Shown one piece after another: positions 1 through 8,096 of a stretch of DNA of 14,176 nt. The notes beneath the pieces are model-generated. The model had not been told where the DNA came from, did not search any database, and worked only from the letters and a program-made list of their open reading frames with translations. The number at the start of each line of letters is the position of its first letter. The stretch's first letter is position 1. Source of the DNA: Bacteroidales bacterium UBA4417 (lineage in GTDB: Bacteria; Bacteroidota; Bacteroidia; Bacteroidales; UBA4417); the NCBI GenBank assembly GCA_002389705.1, contig DGQJ01000377.1, positions 1 to 14,176 on the forward strand, in the 5' to 3' direction. The translations under genes and the position numbers were made by a program.

Positions 1-2747
1 TAAATGGCATTTTCGAACGTTGAATTTTTAATCTTGGGCGAGGCGTTGGTAAGTTGAATCGGTATACGATATGGATACCTGAAAAGTGAATGGTTAATAG
101 TACTCAAGTCGTTGGCTTCATCGTAAAAAATGATGTAGCTGCCGTTGTTATTCAGTGTGGAATTTCCATTTTGTTGGGTGTCCTTCGGATTTCCGTAGGC
201 ATCATCTTCGAGGGTGGTGAATACAACCGGATTTGCGGTTGTACCCTGTACATCGAGCCTGCCCCTCACAAGCCACCGTCCTGCGCCTTTAAATGTTACA
301 CCTGCCGGGATGGTAAGCTGTTCCATGATAGTCATATCTTCCTCCAGTATGTACGTAATACCGGTATACCCTGCAAAATTCCTTAAGGGTACTGTTCCTT
401 TCACTTCCTTGCCGTGAAGCCTGATTGCAATAAAAGGAAGATTTGCGAGCTTATTATCACCCGAAAATACCGGGCTTGCAAATAAGTCCATGTAAACAGG
501 CGCGTCGCCCAGGTTATAAAACTGGCAGTTGGAAATGGTAGGATTGGCATCACCCATAATGGCTACGGCGCAGGTATTAGTGAAGTTGACTTTGGTGGAA
601 TCCATCACCACCTTGCAGCTATTGATGCGAACAGCGGCACGTGCATCCGACCAGTAGTAATATGACACATATCTTACTTCACAATTTTTCAGGTAGTTAT
701 CCACATCGCTGGCAGTAGCGGTAAAATCAATCCCCGACCAGTCGGCATTGCCGGGAGAGGAACCCGTACCATTGTTGTTGGTATCGCCAGCCGCTGAATC
801 GTCGTTTATCGAAGTAAGAATAATTTTATTGTTTGCTTTGCCAACAGCTTTCCAGGCGCCGTTAACGGTAAGCCGCCCATTCGATGTAAACTTCACAACC
901 ACGCCCGGGTCAACAGTAATAATATTTCCCGCATTTATGGTTTGCTGATTTTCAATAATATAAGCCACGTTGGTAAAACCGGCAAAATCCATCGATTTCA
1001 GTGTTGGCGAATCATCGGCAAAACTATTGATCAGGACTCCGATTATACCTACATTCGAAACCGTATTACCCAGTAAAACAGGAGAGCCTTTATTTACCAT
1101 CCGGGCTACGGGATAGTAATCAATATTCATAAAAGAATTGTTTACCACCTGGGCATCGCCGGCAAAATATACCCCCCTGTACGAATTTTTAATTTCGCAA
1201 CCTTTAACAATATTTCCCTGGGTGGCATACACCGCATAATTGTCCTGGTTGTAGCCGGCATAATATATTTTCCAGTTCTCGATGCGGGAAGTGGCTTTGC
1301 TGTATAACACAATTCGACCTGAATTACTGTGCGAAATCCCCTGAACACCATCGTTCTGCGAATCGAGCGGGTTGCCGAAATTATCGTCGGCAATGTGGGT
1401 AAAAACGATGGGTTCGGATGTGGTACCTACACCATTAATCACTCCGTTTCCATAAAGGATTGAATAATAGTACCTGCACTTAATTACTATTCCTGCATCA
1501 ATGGTCAGCGAGGCGGTATCCACCACATTTGCATTGCCGTAGAGGCAGTAGGTGATATTCGGAAGACCTATAAATGAGGTTTTGCTCAGCCGCGAGTCAT
1601 CAATAATATTAGCTTCAAGTATTTTAATAGCCCTGATTTCCTTCGAATTAAACTGTATGGAATCGGAGGTAAAAACGGGTTGGGCGTTCAGGTCCATGGC
1701 AATATTATAACATTCGCTACCCTGGGTGATGGAAGGCCCGAAAGTGCAATTTGTGAATTTGGGCTTACTTATTCCAGTAATTACCAGGTTATGCGAGTTG
1801 CCGGTAAATTTGCAGCTGTCGAGGGTTGGCGATGCCGCATTAATCTCCATAGCGCAATAGGGTTCATTGTCGTAAACAGCATTCCGGAAACTGCAGTTTT
1901 TAAATATGCAGGCGGTATCAACGGCACTTGCGGTAATATTGATGCCCAGCCAGTAAGAAGCGTTGGAGGACATGTCGAAAATGATGGGATTGGTTTTTGT
2001 GCCCAGTGCTTTTATTTTTCCGCTGACGGTAATTTCGCTGTTCACACTTTTAATCTGAACACCGGGTTCAATAATCAGGGTTCCGGTTTCGGTTACCCGT
2101 TTATAAGGGTTATAATAAGGGATGCTAAGTTTCCGGAGCCTGAATTCACCAGGAATATCCGAAAAGTTAAGATAAACATAATCGTTCGCATTACCAGTGA
2201 GCAATACATTGCTGCCTACCGTCATTTGGCCTGGGCCATAAAAATAAATCGGGAAATTGGTATTTTTTATCGTTGAGTTATCAATATTCAGCGAACCAAC
2301 TGAGGATATCTGAACGCCATACCCGCTAAAATTGTTGATGGTTGAGTTTTTCAGGGTAAGCTGCCCTTTCCTTACATAGATATTGGTGGCATATTCCACG
2401 TTGCAGTTGTCCATGGTAACGCTGCCGTTTTCGTAATATTCGTACGAAACATAAATCCCGTCCCAGAATCCTTTATTTGTACTTCCGTTGGCAGTAAACT
2501 TGGCTCCTGTTGCCGATAAGGTTCCGCGCACGTGCAGGTAAACACCTGCATTAAACCTGATTTCGACACCCGACTGCACTGTGAGGGTAATGCCGGGATT
2601 CACTTCAATGGAATTGGTAACAACATATGGGCTGTTGGCCACCGTGAGCGTAGTATTGCTCGAAATGTTGGCGCTGATATTGGTCTGTGCAAATAGCGAC
2701 ATCGAAACCAACATGGCACAAAGCAGGAAAAAGAACTGTTTTTTCAT
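1..2747 (-). CDS. Large exported modular parallel beta-helix protein (C-terminus beyond left edge)
   Basis: One minus-strand frame is open from the ATG at 2745-2747 to the window edge with no stop, giving 915 residues. Residues 1-20 are a Sec signal peptide (MKKQ, hydrophobic core, SLFA then Q). The rest is rich in short N/S/T/G-rich strands with NCxF-like turns, typical of right-handed parallel beta-helix (NosD/pectate-lyase-like) proteins. Five related modules begin near residues 41, 215, 400, 595 and 797. Each opens with an L.I.PGV.IKF-type strand, then a V.G.L.A.GT turn and an NPI.FT strand. Modules 3-5 add an acidic loop (DDNFGNPLDSQNDG near the start of module 3, DDSAAGDTNNNG at 649-660, DDAYGNPKDTQQNG at 848-861). 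I recall a similar acidic DD..GG loop from Bacteroidota surface beta-helix proteins. A surface-exposed or secreted adhesin or polysaccharide-interacting role is inference; no catalytic residues are identifiable. A C-terminal T9SS tail may exist outside the window. The gene seems to stand alone. Confidence 0.85.
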   Translation of the reverse strand, partial: MKKQFFFLLCAMLVSMSLFAQTNISANISSNTTLTVANSPYVVTNSIEVNPGITLTVQSGVEIRFNAGVYLHVRGTLSATGAKFTANGSTNKGFWDGIYVSYEYYENGSVTMDNCNVEYATNIYVRKGQLTLKNSTINNFSGYGVQISSVGSLNIDNSTIKNTNFPIYFYGPGQMTVGSNVLLTGNANDYVYLNFSDIPGEFRLRKLSIPYYNPYKRVTETGTLIIEPGVQIKSVNSEITVSGKIKALGTKTNPIIFDMSSNASYWLGINITASAVDTACIFKNCSFRNAVYDNEPYCAMEINAASPTLDSCKFTGNSHNLVITGISKPKFTNCTFGPSITQGSECYNIAMDLNAQPVFTSDSIQFNSKEIRAIKILEANIIDDSRLSKTSFIGLPNITYCLYGNANVVDTASLTIDAGIVIKCRYYYSILYGNGVINGVGTTSEPIVFTHIADDNFGNPLDSQNDGVQGISHSNSGRIVLYSKATSRIENWKIYYAGYNQDNYAVYATQGNIVKGCEIKNSYRGVYFAGDAQVVNNSFMNIDYYPVARMVNKGSPVLLGNTVSNVGIIGVLINSFADDSPTLKSMDFAGFTNVAYIIENQQTINAGNIITVDPGVVVKFTSNGRLTVNGAWKAVGKANNKIILTSINDDSAAGDTNNNGTGSSPGNADWSGIDFTATASDVDNYLKNCEVRYVSYYYWSDARAAVRINSCKVVMDSTKVNFTNTCAVAIMGDANPTISNCQFYNLGDAPVYMDLFASPVFSGDNKLANLPFIAIRLHGKEVKGTVPLRNFAGYTGITYILEEDMTIMEQLTIPAGVTFKGAGRWLVRGRLDVQGTTANPVVFTTLEDDAYGNPKDTQQNGNSTLNNNGSYIIFYDEANDLSTINHSLFRYPYRIPIQLTNASPKIKNSTFENAI

Positions 2748-3361
2748 ATTTGTAAAGATTAAATCATGAATTTCGGGTTTAGGGAAACTAAAGAGAAATG
2801 TATTACATTGAGGCAATTAATCTGGAATAAAAAGTAAACCGGGAACACGAGTATCCAAAACAATTTTAAAAAAAGCAAAACGCGAGGGAAGAAATAATGT
2901 GTAGAACAAGACTGAGCCCGGATAGTTCAAAACAACCTGAAAGCAGGTGAACAAAAAGATTTGCACTTTTCAATTCAAAAAAGAAAAATGACCGGTAAGT
3001 AAGGATCAGGTAAAAAAACAAAACCAGGGTTACGTTGCAATCTATTTTTCCGACTCCCTCAATCCTAAATGAAACTCAGAAAAATAACGGCACGGAAGCA
3101 CGGTAGACAAGGGCATTAAAAGTGTTTCGAATTAATGTAGTAATTTAACTGACTGAAAACATTTAAAAATGTTGTTTCAGCTATAAATATGGATACAAGA
3201 AATTGCAGGAAGAGGCAGCTATGCAGGCTCTAAAGTACACACAAAAATTATGAAATGCAAACAAATAACAGAAATTAATTTACTCAACCGGATATTTTTG
3301 TTAAAATCTGTTTTTATTCAGCCATATTGCATTCCCGGGTCTGTGCGCTCCTTATCACGAC
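2748..3361. other. Gene-poor AT-rich intergenic region
   Basis: This stretch lies between the start of the beta-helix gene and the terminator of the neighbouring minus-strand pair. It is rich in A-runs and has no convincing gene. A 78-codon plus-strand reading frame at 3250-3486 runs through the terminator hairpin and into the end of the next gene, so it is not credible. The beta-helix promoter must lie here, but I found no clean TAnnTTTG/TTG pair reading leftwards. An imperfect inverted repeat at 3153-3180 is listed separately. Confidence 0.6.
3153..3180. repeat. Imperfect inverted repeat / hairpin
   Basis: CTGAAA (3153-3158) pairs with TTTCAG (3175-3180). ACATT (3159-3163) pairs with AATGT (3168-3172) around a TAAA loop, with a two-base TG bulge on the right arm. 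The total is about 11 base pairs. It has no T-run on either side, so it is not a standard terminator. It could be a protein-binding site or chance in AT-rich DNA. Confidence 0.35.
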
Positions 3362-3393
3362 AAAAAAGAGGCTATCAAAAAAAGGATAGCCTC
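3362..3393 (-). terminator. Rho-independent terminator of the barrel/DUF2846 pair
   Basis: GAGGCTATC (3368-3376) and GATAGCCTC (3385-3393) form a perfect 9-bp stem. Read leftwards, the hairpin is followed at once by a T-run (complement of the A-run at 3362-3367). It lies 46 bp past the stop codon of the gene ending at 3440 and matches that transcript's direction. Confidence 0.85.
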
Positions 3394-3439
3394 TGGTTCT
3401 TCATAAATCAAAACATTCAGAATCTGCAAAAAAAAAACC

Positions 3440-4009
3440 TTACTCGGGTAATTTATTATTTATATCGTAGTTCATTGCTGGTGTGAGCTGGGGAAATTGA
3501 ACCCCATCAGCCTTTTCTACTATATACTTCGCCAATCCTTTAATGGTTGCATCTTTAAGTTCTTCGGCATCTATGGCAAGCTCCTCGGCTGTGAATGCTT
3601 CCGAAGGTTTTTTTTCAATGAGCTCCAATATTTTTTTCATGATTCTGGCATCTTTGGGATCAACCGCAACAAGCTCAACCTGAGCCTTAACAGCTCCCAT
3701 ACGTGGATTGGCAACTATAAAATAGATTTTACCGGCTTCTACTTCAGCTTCTACAAAATCGCGGTTTTCGGAACGTGCCCAAAACAAGTGCTTCCCGGGT
3801 TCGCACTCGTACCTAATGTATTTGGGCCCATTAAAACGACCTACCAGCCGGGTACTGTCGAAGTAGCTGAAATTAATTGCAAATCCCATTGATGAGTACC
3901 TTATAAAATAAACTACTGCTTTATTGTAGGGAGCTGGTTCAATATGCTGTGCCTGTCCAAATGCGGTAATCAGGCTGAAAAGGATGATCAGAAATGACGA
4001 TGATTTCAT
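3440..4009 (-). CDS. DUF2846-like secreted protein
   Basis: The product is 189 residues from the ATG at 4007-4009. This start puts an N-terminal signal peptide (MKSSSFLIILFSLITAFGQA) at the front. The only longer start is a TTG that overlaps the upstream gene. Residues 30-100 fit the DUF2846 pattern: a VYFIRYSS strand, a short central segment (VGRFNG), an EPGKH turn at 70-74 and an EAGKIYFIVAN strand at 91-101. DUF2846 proteins are small envelope-associated domains of unknown function. Residues 110-189 form a charged, probably helical extension rich in E, K and A that is not part of that core. The gene follows the upstream barrel gene by 13 bp and shares its terminator, so the two are probably co-transcribed and act in the same compartment. 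The family call rests on motif resemblance only. Confidence 0.75.
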   Translation of the reverse strand: MKSSSFLIILFSLITAFGQAQHIEPAPYNKAVVYFIRYSSMGFAINFSYFDSTRLVGRFNGPKYIRYECEPGKHLFWARSENRDFVEAEVEAGKIYFIVANPRMGAVKAQVELVAVDPKDARIMKKILELIEKKPSEAFTAEELAIDAEELKDATIKGLAKYIVEKADGVQFPQLTPAMNYDINNKLPE

Positions 4010-4022
4010 GGGATCTGCTTTT

Positions 4023-4577
4023 TTAATTAACAATGTATTTGAACCCGATTGAAAAGGTTACAGGAATCAGATCATTCTCGAAGACGACTCCATGGTTGTT
4101 CTTTAAGTCTTCGATATAATCATCAACCTCCGAACCCCGGAATGGGATGGTGAGCCCGAATGAATAGTAAACTTTGCTCCTGGCATGCGGCTTAAGATCG
4201 ATGCCAATACCAGCCGATGGTCCATAAAAGGCTTTACTCAGGTTAGACGCATCCTGTACTTTAATAACAGCATTGTATCCATACATTACTATGGCATAGG
4301 GAGTAACCTTTTTACCGGTTTTGGAAGGGAGCAGGCGAAATTTGGCGCCAACATTGTACCCAAAACCAATCAGGTCGTAACCAAATCCTGCAAAAAGACC
4401 TATACTCCGGGCGGGATAAACCACAGCATGACCACCAAAACCGCCGTAATCCTGGCCGATTCCCATACCGATACTGAATTTGTCAGCCGGAATAAGTGTT
4501 TTGCCTGCATCCTGGGCAAACATGCCGGTCGCAGTCCCCAATAAGCATAAAATAAAAAGAATTGTCTTGATTTTCAT
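4023..4577 (-). CDS. Small outer-membrane beta-barrel-like protein
   Basis: The product is 184 residues with a clear signal peptide (MKIKTILFILCLLGTATGMFA, cut before Q22). The mature part shows alternating hydrophobic/polar strands rich in glycine and aromatics: FSIGMGIGQDYGGFGGH near 34-50, LFAGFGYDLIGFGYNVGAKF at 61-80, and a final strand FSIGFKYIVN. A C-terminal aromatic-rich strand of this kind is typical of 8-stranded outer-membrane barrels, and length and composition fit that class. Residues 147-170 are an acidic, probably extracellular or periplasmic segment. It is the first gene of a two-gene unit with the DUF2846-like gene. No specific ligand or function can be assigned. A secreted non-barrel beta protein is a less likely alternative. 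Confidence 0.72.
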   Translation of the reverse strand: MKIKTILFILCLLGTATGMFAQDAGKTLIPADKFSIGMGIGQDYGGFGGHAVVYPARSIGLFAGFGYDLIGFGYNVGAKFRLLPSKTGKKVTPYAIVMYGYNAVIKVQDASNLSKAFYGPSAGIGIDLKPHARSKVYYSFGLTIPFRGSEVDDYIEDLKNNHGVVFENDLIPVTFSIGFKYIVN

Positions 4578-4900
4578 TGTTTTCCTGTTTTACGTGAAGA
4601 AAAATAACCTGGTTATGGTATTGATGCTAAGACGGAAGTTGAAATGATTAAAATATATTTTACCCAAAAACTTACGGAATATAAAATTAAGATTTTTATA
4701 TGTACAAGTCAATAGTTGATGAATTTATGTTTTTGCCGGTCGGAAAATATGCTGAAGGTCAGTTTTGAAACACATGCGTAAAACAAAATTATTTTATTTT
4801 ATTGACGATCATATGCAAAATTAATCATATCTTTAACTGTATTTTGACGGATCAGAATTCTTCGTTCAGCTTTTGTGAATTGTTTAACCCTTAAATAAAA
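4578..4900. promoter_or_regulatory. Divergent intergenic region between barrel gene and C1A protease gene
   Basis: This 323-bp AT-rich region must carry promoters for both flanking genes. On the plus strand, TATCTTTA (4828-4835) matches TAnnTTTG at 7 of 8 positions, but the nearest upstream TTG (4802-4804) is 23 bp away, which is long. On the minus strand, TAATTTTG occurs twice (complements of 4784-4791 and 4816-4823), both without a well-placed TTG. None is strong. No small gene or stable hairpin is evident. Confidence 0.35.
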
Positions 4901-5752
4901 ATGCGTATGAAAAAGAATTTTTACCTGTATGTAGTGTTAATGGCCCTCGGACTTAGCTTTAAGGCCTGTCAGAAAGATACCGCAGTCGATCCTCAGCAGG
5001 ATTCACAGGCGGTTGTTCACGAAATGGGGGCTATCATGCTTCCGGCAGAAGAATATGCAAAAATACCCACAGCCCAGTTTACACTCAATGATCTTTTAAA
5101 AGCAGTACCTGCTTCAGTAGCTTTAAACACGCCGGTTGTGAGGAACCAGGGTGGAGAAGGTTCCTGTGTTGCCTGGGGTACAACTTATGCAGCTCGTAGT
5201 ATCACAAAATTTGCTGCAGCCAACACCAACTTATGGACAAACAATTCGAATATCATGAGCCCTGAATTTGTATATAACCAGATTAAAGTAAGCACATGTG
5301 CCAGCGGAGCTTATGTAACCAGCGGGCTCGACTTACTTAAAAGCAAGGGCGCCTGCACCTGGTCATCAATGCCTTATACTGATGTTGAGTGTTCAACACA
5401 ACCCAATGCTTCACAGATAGCAGAAGCAACAAATTATAAGATTACTTATGCCAAAGTAAATATCAATGTAAATGACATTAAGACTCACCTGGCAGCCGGC
5501 AGACCCGTTGTTGTTGGCGGACCAGTAAGTAATGATTTCATGTACCTGAAAAACGGTGTGGTGCTTACCCGTTTTAAAGGCAAAAGCCTTGGCGGACATT
5601 GCTATTGCGTTGTTGGATATGATGACGCTAAAAATGCTTTCAAATTTCAGAATAGCTGGGGACCCACCTGGGCATCATCAGGATTTGGCTGGATAAATTA
5701 TAATTACATTGGATCCTGGTGGCAGGAAGCCTATGTGATGTACAATAATTAA
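4901..5752 (+). CDS. Secreted papain-family (C1A) cysteine protease
   Basis: The product is 283 residues. A hydrophobic N-terminus ends in a possible but non-canonical lipobox (S-F-K-A-C, Cys23). The lysine at -2 is unusual, so lipidation is uncertain. A short linker or propeptide (24-75) precedes a papain-fold catalytic domain. Visible active-site elements are the oxyanion Gln83 six residues before the nucleophile Cys89 (NQGGEGSCVAW), the catalytic His233 in GGHCYCVVGYDD, and Asn251 in FQNSWGPTW. All are spaced as in family C1. The domain resembles bacterial C1A-like peptidases and is shorter than the plant enzymes. It probably acts in the periplasm or on the cell surface. It is the only plus-strand gene and is flanked by a divergent promoter region and its own terminator. 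A start at 4907 (MKKNF) is equally possible. Substrates are unknown. Confidence 0.9.
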   Translation: MRMKKNFYLYVVLMALGLSFKACQKDTAVDPQQDSQAVVHEMGAIMLPAEEYAKIPTAQFTLNDLLKAVPASVALNTPVVRNQGGEGSCVAWGTTYAARSITKFAAANTNLWTNNSNIMSPEFVYNQIKVSTCASGAYVTSGLDLLKSKGACTWSSMPYTDVECSTQPNASQIAEATNYKITYAKVNINVNDIKTHLAAGRPVVVGGPVSNDFMYLKNGVVLTRFKGKSLGGHCYCVVGYDDAKNAFKFQNSWGPTWASSGFGWINYNYIGSWWQEAYVMYNN

Positions 5753-5769
5753 AAAATTTCAAGAGATAG

Positions 5770-5793
5770 AAACCCCGTTGCCGGGGTTTTTTA
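5770..5793 (+). terminator. Rho-independent terminator after the C1A protease gene
   Basis: AAACCCCG (5770-5777) pairs with CGGGGTTT (5782-5789) around a TTGC loop, followed by further T residues on the plus strand. It begins 18 bp after the protease stop codon. It also separates this gene from the convergent PhzF gene. Confidence 0.88.
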
Positions 5794-5887
5794 TTTCCCC
5801 AAAAAGGAATACCTGTTCTTTTTAAAAGAAAAAGTGAGGGTTGCGACTAATTTACCAATCCACTTTAGATCGGTGGGAGGCTATTAA

Positions 5888-6676
5888 TTATTCCGTGTAA
5901 AGCCACCCTGCCGAATAGGTCCTGGCCTGCCCGCTGATAATAACACGATCCGCTTTATTGAGACATTTTAATTTTCCAACTCTATCGGATAGCTGCATGG
6001 CAAACATCTCGTTCTTCCCCAGCCGCTGCGCCCAGAAAGGAATCAACGAACAATGGGCCGAACCTGTTACCGGATCTTCGAGAATTGTAGACTGGGGTGT
6101 GAAAAACCTCGAAACAAAATCGCAGTCGATGCCCCTGGCGGTAACAATTACCCCGCCATGCCCCAGATTTACCAGGTCGAAGTACAGTCGGTTGATTTCA
6201 ATATTCCGGATATCGTTTTCCGAATCGAAAACCAACACATAATCCCTGGCTTTCAGTACTTCCAGTGGCTCTATATTTAAAGCCCTCCGGATAGGCTCAG
6301 GCAAAACAGATGCGATCGGCATTCGCGATGGAAAATCAAGGAAATAATAACCATCGCTGGCTACCACTTCCAGGTCACCACTCAGGGTTTCGAAAATCAT
6401 CCTTGACTTACCATAGTTAAGCATGGTGAACAGGCAGTGCGCGGTAGCCAGGGTAGCATGCCCGCAGAGGTCCATTTCAATATCCGGTGTAAACCAGCGA
6501 AGATGAATCTTTTCTCCTTTATGAACAAAAAATGCTGTTTCGGGAACTGCATTTTCCTTTGCTATGTTGAGCAGCAGATCATCGGGCAGCCATTCCTGCA
6601 ATGGAACTACACACGCGGGATTTCCGCCAAAAATTTTATCTGTAAAAGCATCAACCTGGTAGCGTTCAAGTTTCAT
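5888..6676 (-). CDS. PhzF-family epimerase/isomerase-like protein
   Basis: The product is 262 residues from the ATG at 6674-6676, a normal length for the family (about 260-300). Diagnostic features are the N-terminal YQVDAFTDKIFGGNPACVV strand-loop (6-24), catalytic-type Glu46 in VPETAFF, the CGHAT box at 71-75 before the LATAHCLF helix, and EDPVTGSAH at 200-208, the second-half signature. PhzF proteins have a diaminopimelate-epimerase-like two-lobed fold. Only the phenazine-pathway members have a well-known reaction; most bacterial paralogues are unassigned. There are no phenazine genes nearby, so phenazine synthesis should not be inferred. A longer frame from a TTG at 6763 would add 29 residues (SDHLRIHKNY and onward) that do not fit the family start and was rejected. 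The gene lies 95 bp behind the YaeR-like gene and may be co-transcribed with it. Confidence 0.9.
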   Translation of the reverse strand: MKLERYQVDAFTDKIFGGNPACVVPLQEWLPDDLLLNIAKENAVPETAFFVHKGEKIHLRWFTPDIEMDLCGHATLATAHCLFTMLNYGKSRMIFETLSGDLEVVASDGYYFLDFPSRMPIASVLPEPIRRALNIEPLEVLKARDYVLVFDSENDIRNIEINRLYFDLVNLGHGGVIVTARGIDCDFVSRFFTPQSTILEDPVTGSAHCSLIPFWAQRLGKNEMFAMQLSDRVGKLKCLNKADRVIISGQARTYSAGWLYTE

Positions 6677-6771
6677 CGTGACGTGTTCTTGAAAATTAGA
6701 ATTACAGAGGAACAGTTGGTTTGTTGCACAATAATTTTTGTGAATCCGAAGATGATCCGACAACTGAATTG

Positions 6772-7155
6772 TTATTTCTCGTAAAATTCGATGGGTAACA
6801 AATCGGGATCGAAAGCAAAGGTAAACCGCTTACCGGTGATGTCGTCGGTGCGGATTGGCTCAGCAATAACACCAGATACGTTCAAATGGCTTATCACATT
6901 TTCGAGGTTATCCACTTCAAAAGCCAGGTGCCGCAGGCCGGCTGCTTCGGGCCGCGATACCCGGGCAGGCGGATCGGGAAACGAAAAAAGCTCGATCACA
7001 TAATTACCATTCAGCGAAAGGTCGAGTTTATAAGATGCGCGATGTTCGCGAAAGGTTTCCCTGATCACCTTTAATCCCAAAACATCAATATAAAAATGCT
7101 TTGAAGCCTGGTAATCGGAACAAATAATGGCAATATGGTGAATACTGTTCAGCAT
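6772..7155 (-). CDS. yaeR: YaeR-like VOC (glyoxalase/dioxygenase superfamily) protein
   Basis: The product is 127 residues, the size of a two-module VOC protein. It strongly recalls E. coli YaeR/SMU1112c-type proteins: HHIAIICSDY at 6-15, YVIELFSFPDPPARVSRPEA at 52-71, GLRHLAFEVD at 73-82 and the C-terminal DLLPIEFYE. Candidate metal ligands are His6 or His7, Glu55, His76 and Glu123, placed as in metal-dependent VOC enzymes. The substrate of the YaeR group is not established as far as I know; a glyoxalase-like or small-molecule lyase role is only a family guess. It is cytoplasmic, with no signal peptide. The PhzF gene follows on the same strand. The upstream 233 bp (7156-7388) has no obvious TAnnTTTG element. 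The symbol is by resemblance. Confidence 0.88.
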   Translation of the reverse strand: MLNSIHHIAIICSDYQASKHFYIDVLGLKVIRETFREHRASYKLDLSLNGNYVIELFSFPDPPARVSRPEAAGLRHLAFEVDNLENVISHLNVSGVIAEPIRTDDITGKRFTFAFDPDLLPIEFYEK

Positions 7156-7388
7156 TACATTTAGTTTTTACAACGAAATCACGAAAGTACCTGAAATTTC
7201 AGAAAGTCGGACCAGCGCAGCTATAAATTTGATTTGATAATGCAGGGAACGAGGCAGCAAAACACAGTTTGCAGGTGGTTATTTTGCTTCTTAATACGAT
7301 GGAATAAGATTTGAACAAACACATACACCGTGGTAGGAGTACACTAATGCCATATACTCAGCCGGATTTTTATCCTGAGGTCAGCATT

Positions 7389-7973
7389 TTACAGTAGCTC
7401 TCCCAGTTCAAGCAATGTTAAACAGTCGTCGTAGTTTACGTTGCGTGAAAATTTGGCAAGCAACAAGTTGCTGTTTATTTCGACGAACAATTCGCGCTGC
7501 ATTTCCATTAATGACAAACGCCTGTCGGTGGCAAAACTCCTGGCCAGGCTTTTATCTTCGGCCACGAAGTAATAACGGGATGAAAACCCGGGATGATCAG
7601 CGAAGTCGATTTCACTTTTCACGAAAATCTCCTGAACTTTATCCTGAATGGTTTCAGGGCGTATCAACAGTTTACCGTAATCGAAATCAAGCTTTTTGAT
7701 CATAAAATTCTGGAATTCGCGCATTGCCGACGGATAGCGGCTTTCTTTCCAGGTGTATTCTACTTCGAGCGTTCCGAAGTAAAAAACCTGCCCGCTTATC
7801 ACCACTTTAAACAAATCGTATAGGTCCAGATCCCTGTAACCGGAAAACATCACAAAACTATTCAGCAGTTGCCTGGGGTTTTCGCCGTAAATACCATCAG
7901 TTTCGCTAAAATTGTAATTTTTCTGAAGTTCCTCCAGAATGTCAAAGTATAAAACGGATTGTACAGTGTTCAT
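7389..7973 (-). CDS. Conserved-looking hypothetical protein, 194 residues
   Basis: The product has no signal peptide and no membrane segment, and is probably cytoplasmic. The first 50 residues are helix-like (ILEELQKNYNF). The middle alternates beta strands (DLFKVVISGQVFYFGTLEVEYTW). The rest contains a block with arginine-proline and aspartates: LLIRPETIQDKVQEI, then DFADHPGFSSRYYFVAEDKS and ARSFATDRRLSLM. The order 'RPE...dk...D...F..ryyv...d...AR...T...' recalls uncharacterised DUF3137-like proteins and other small actinobacterial and myxobacterial proteins with an LRPEG...DPEFDRRF...LLTP pattern. That is memory of a pattern, not a search result. It may share a transcript with the DUF4349 gene 123 bp upstream. 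No function is assigned. Confidence 0.78.
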   Translation of the reverse strand: MNTVQSVLYFDILEELQKNYNFSETDGIYGENPRQLLNSFVMFSGYRDLDLYDLFKVVISGQVFYFGTLEVEYTWKESRYPSAMREFQNFMIKKLDFDYGKLLIRPETIQDKVQEIFVKSEIDFADHPGFSSRYYFVAEDKSLARSFATDRRLSLMEMQRELFVEINSNLLLAKFSRNVNYDDCLTLLELGELL

Positions 7974-8096
7974 ATAATGAAAATTTAATTTAAATCCATG
8001 TTAACCTGTTGAAGTTTAAGCAATCACCAGGCATTTCAGAATCAGGATGTTAAAAGTAATACCGGCCTCCTGTATGCCGATTGCAGTTACAATAAC

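Noticed and set aside
1680..2276. 198-codon plus-strand open frame
   Set aside because: It is antisense to the beta-helix gene and uses the same codon register; the minus frame is open for the whole 915 codons and has a signal peptide and repeats, so the plus frame is a shadow.
3377..3383. CRISPR-like or tandem repeat signal around the GAGGCTATC repeats
   Set aside because: The two copies are inverted, not direct, and form the stem of a terminator.
3250..3486. 78-codon plus-strand frame in the gene-poor region
   Set aside because: It crosses the strong terminator hairpin and the end of the DUF2846-like gene, and its sequence looks non-protein-like (QKKNLTRVIYYLYRSS).
5888..7155. Phenazine biosynthesis cluster
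   Set aside because: Only a PhzF-family protein is present; most such proteins are not phenazine enzymes and no other phz gene is in the window.
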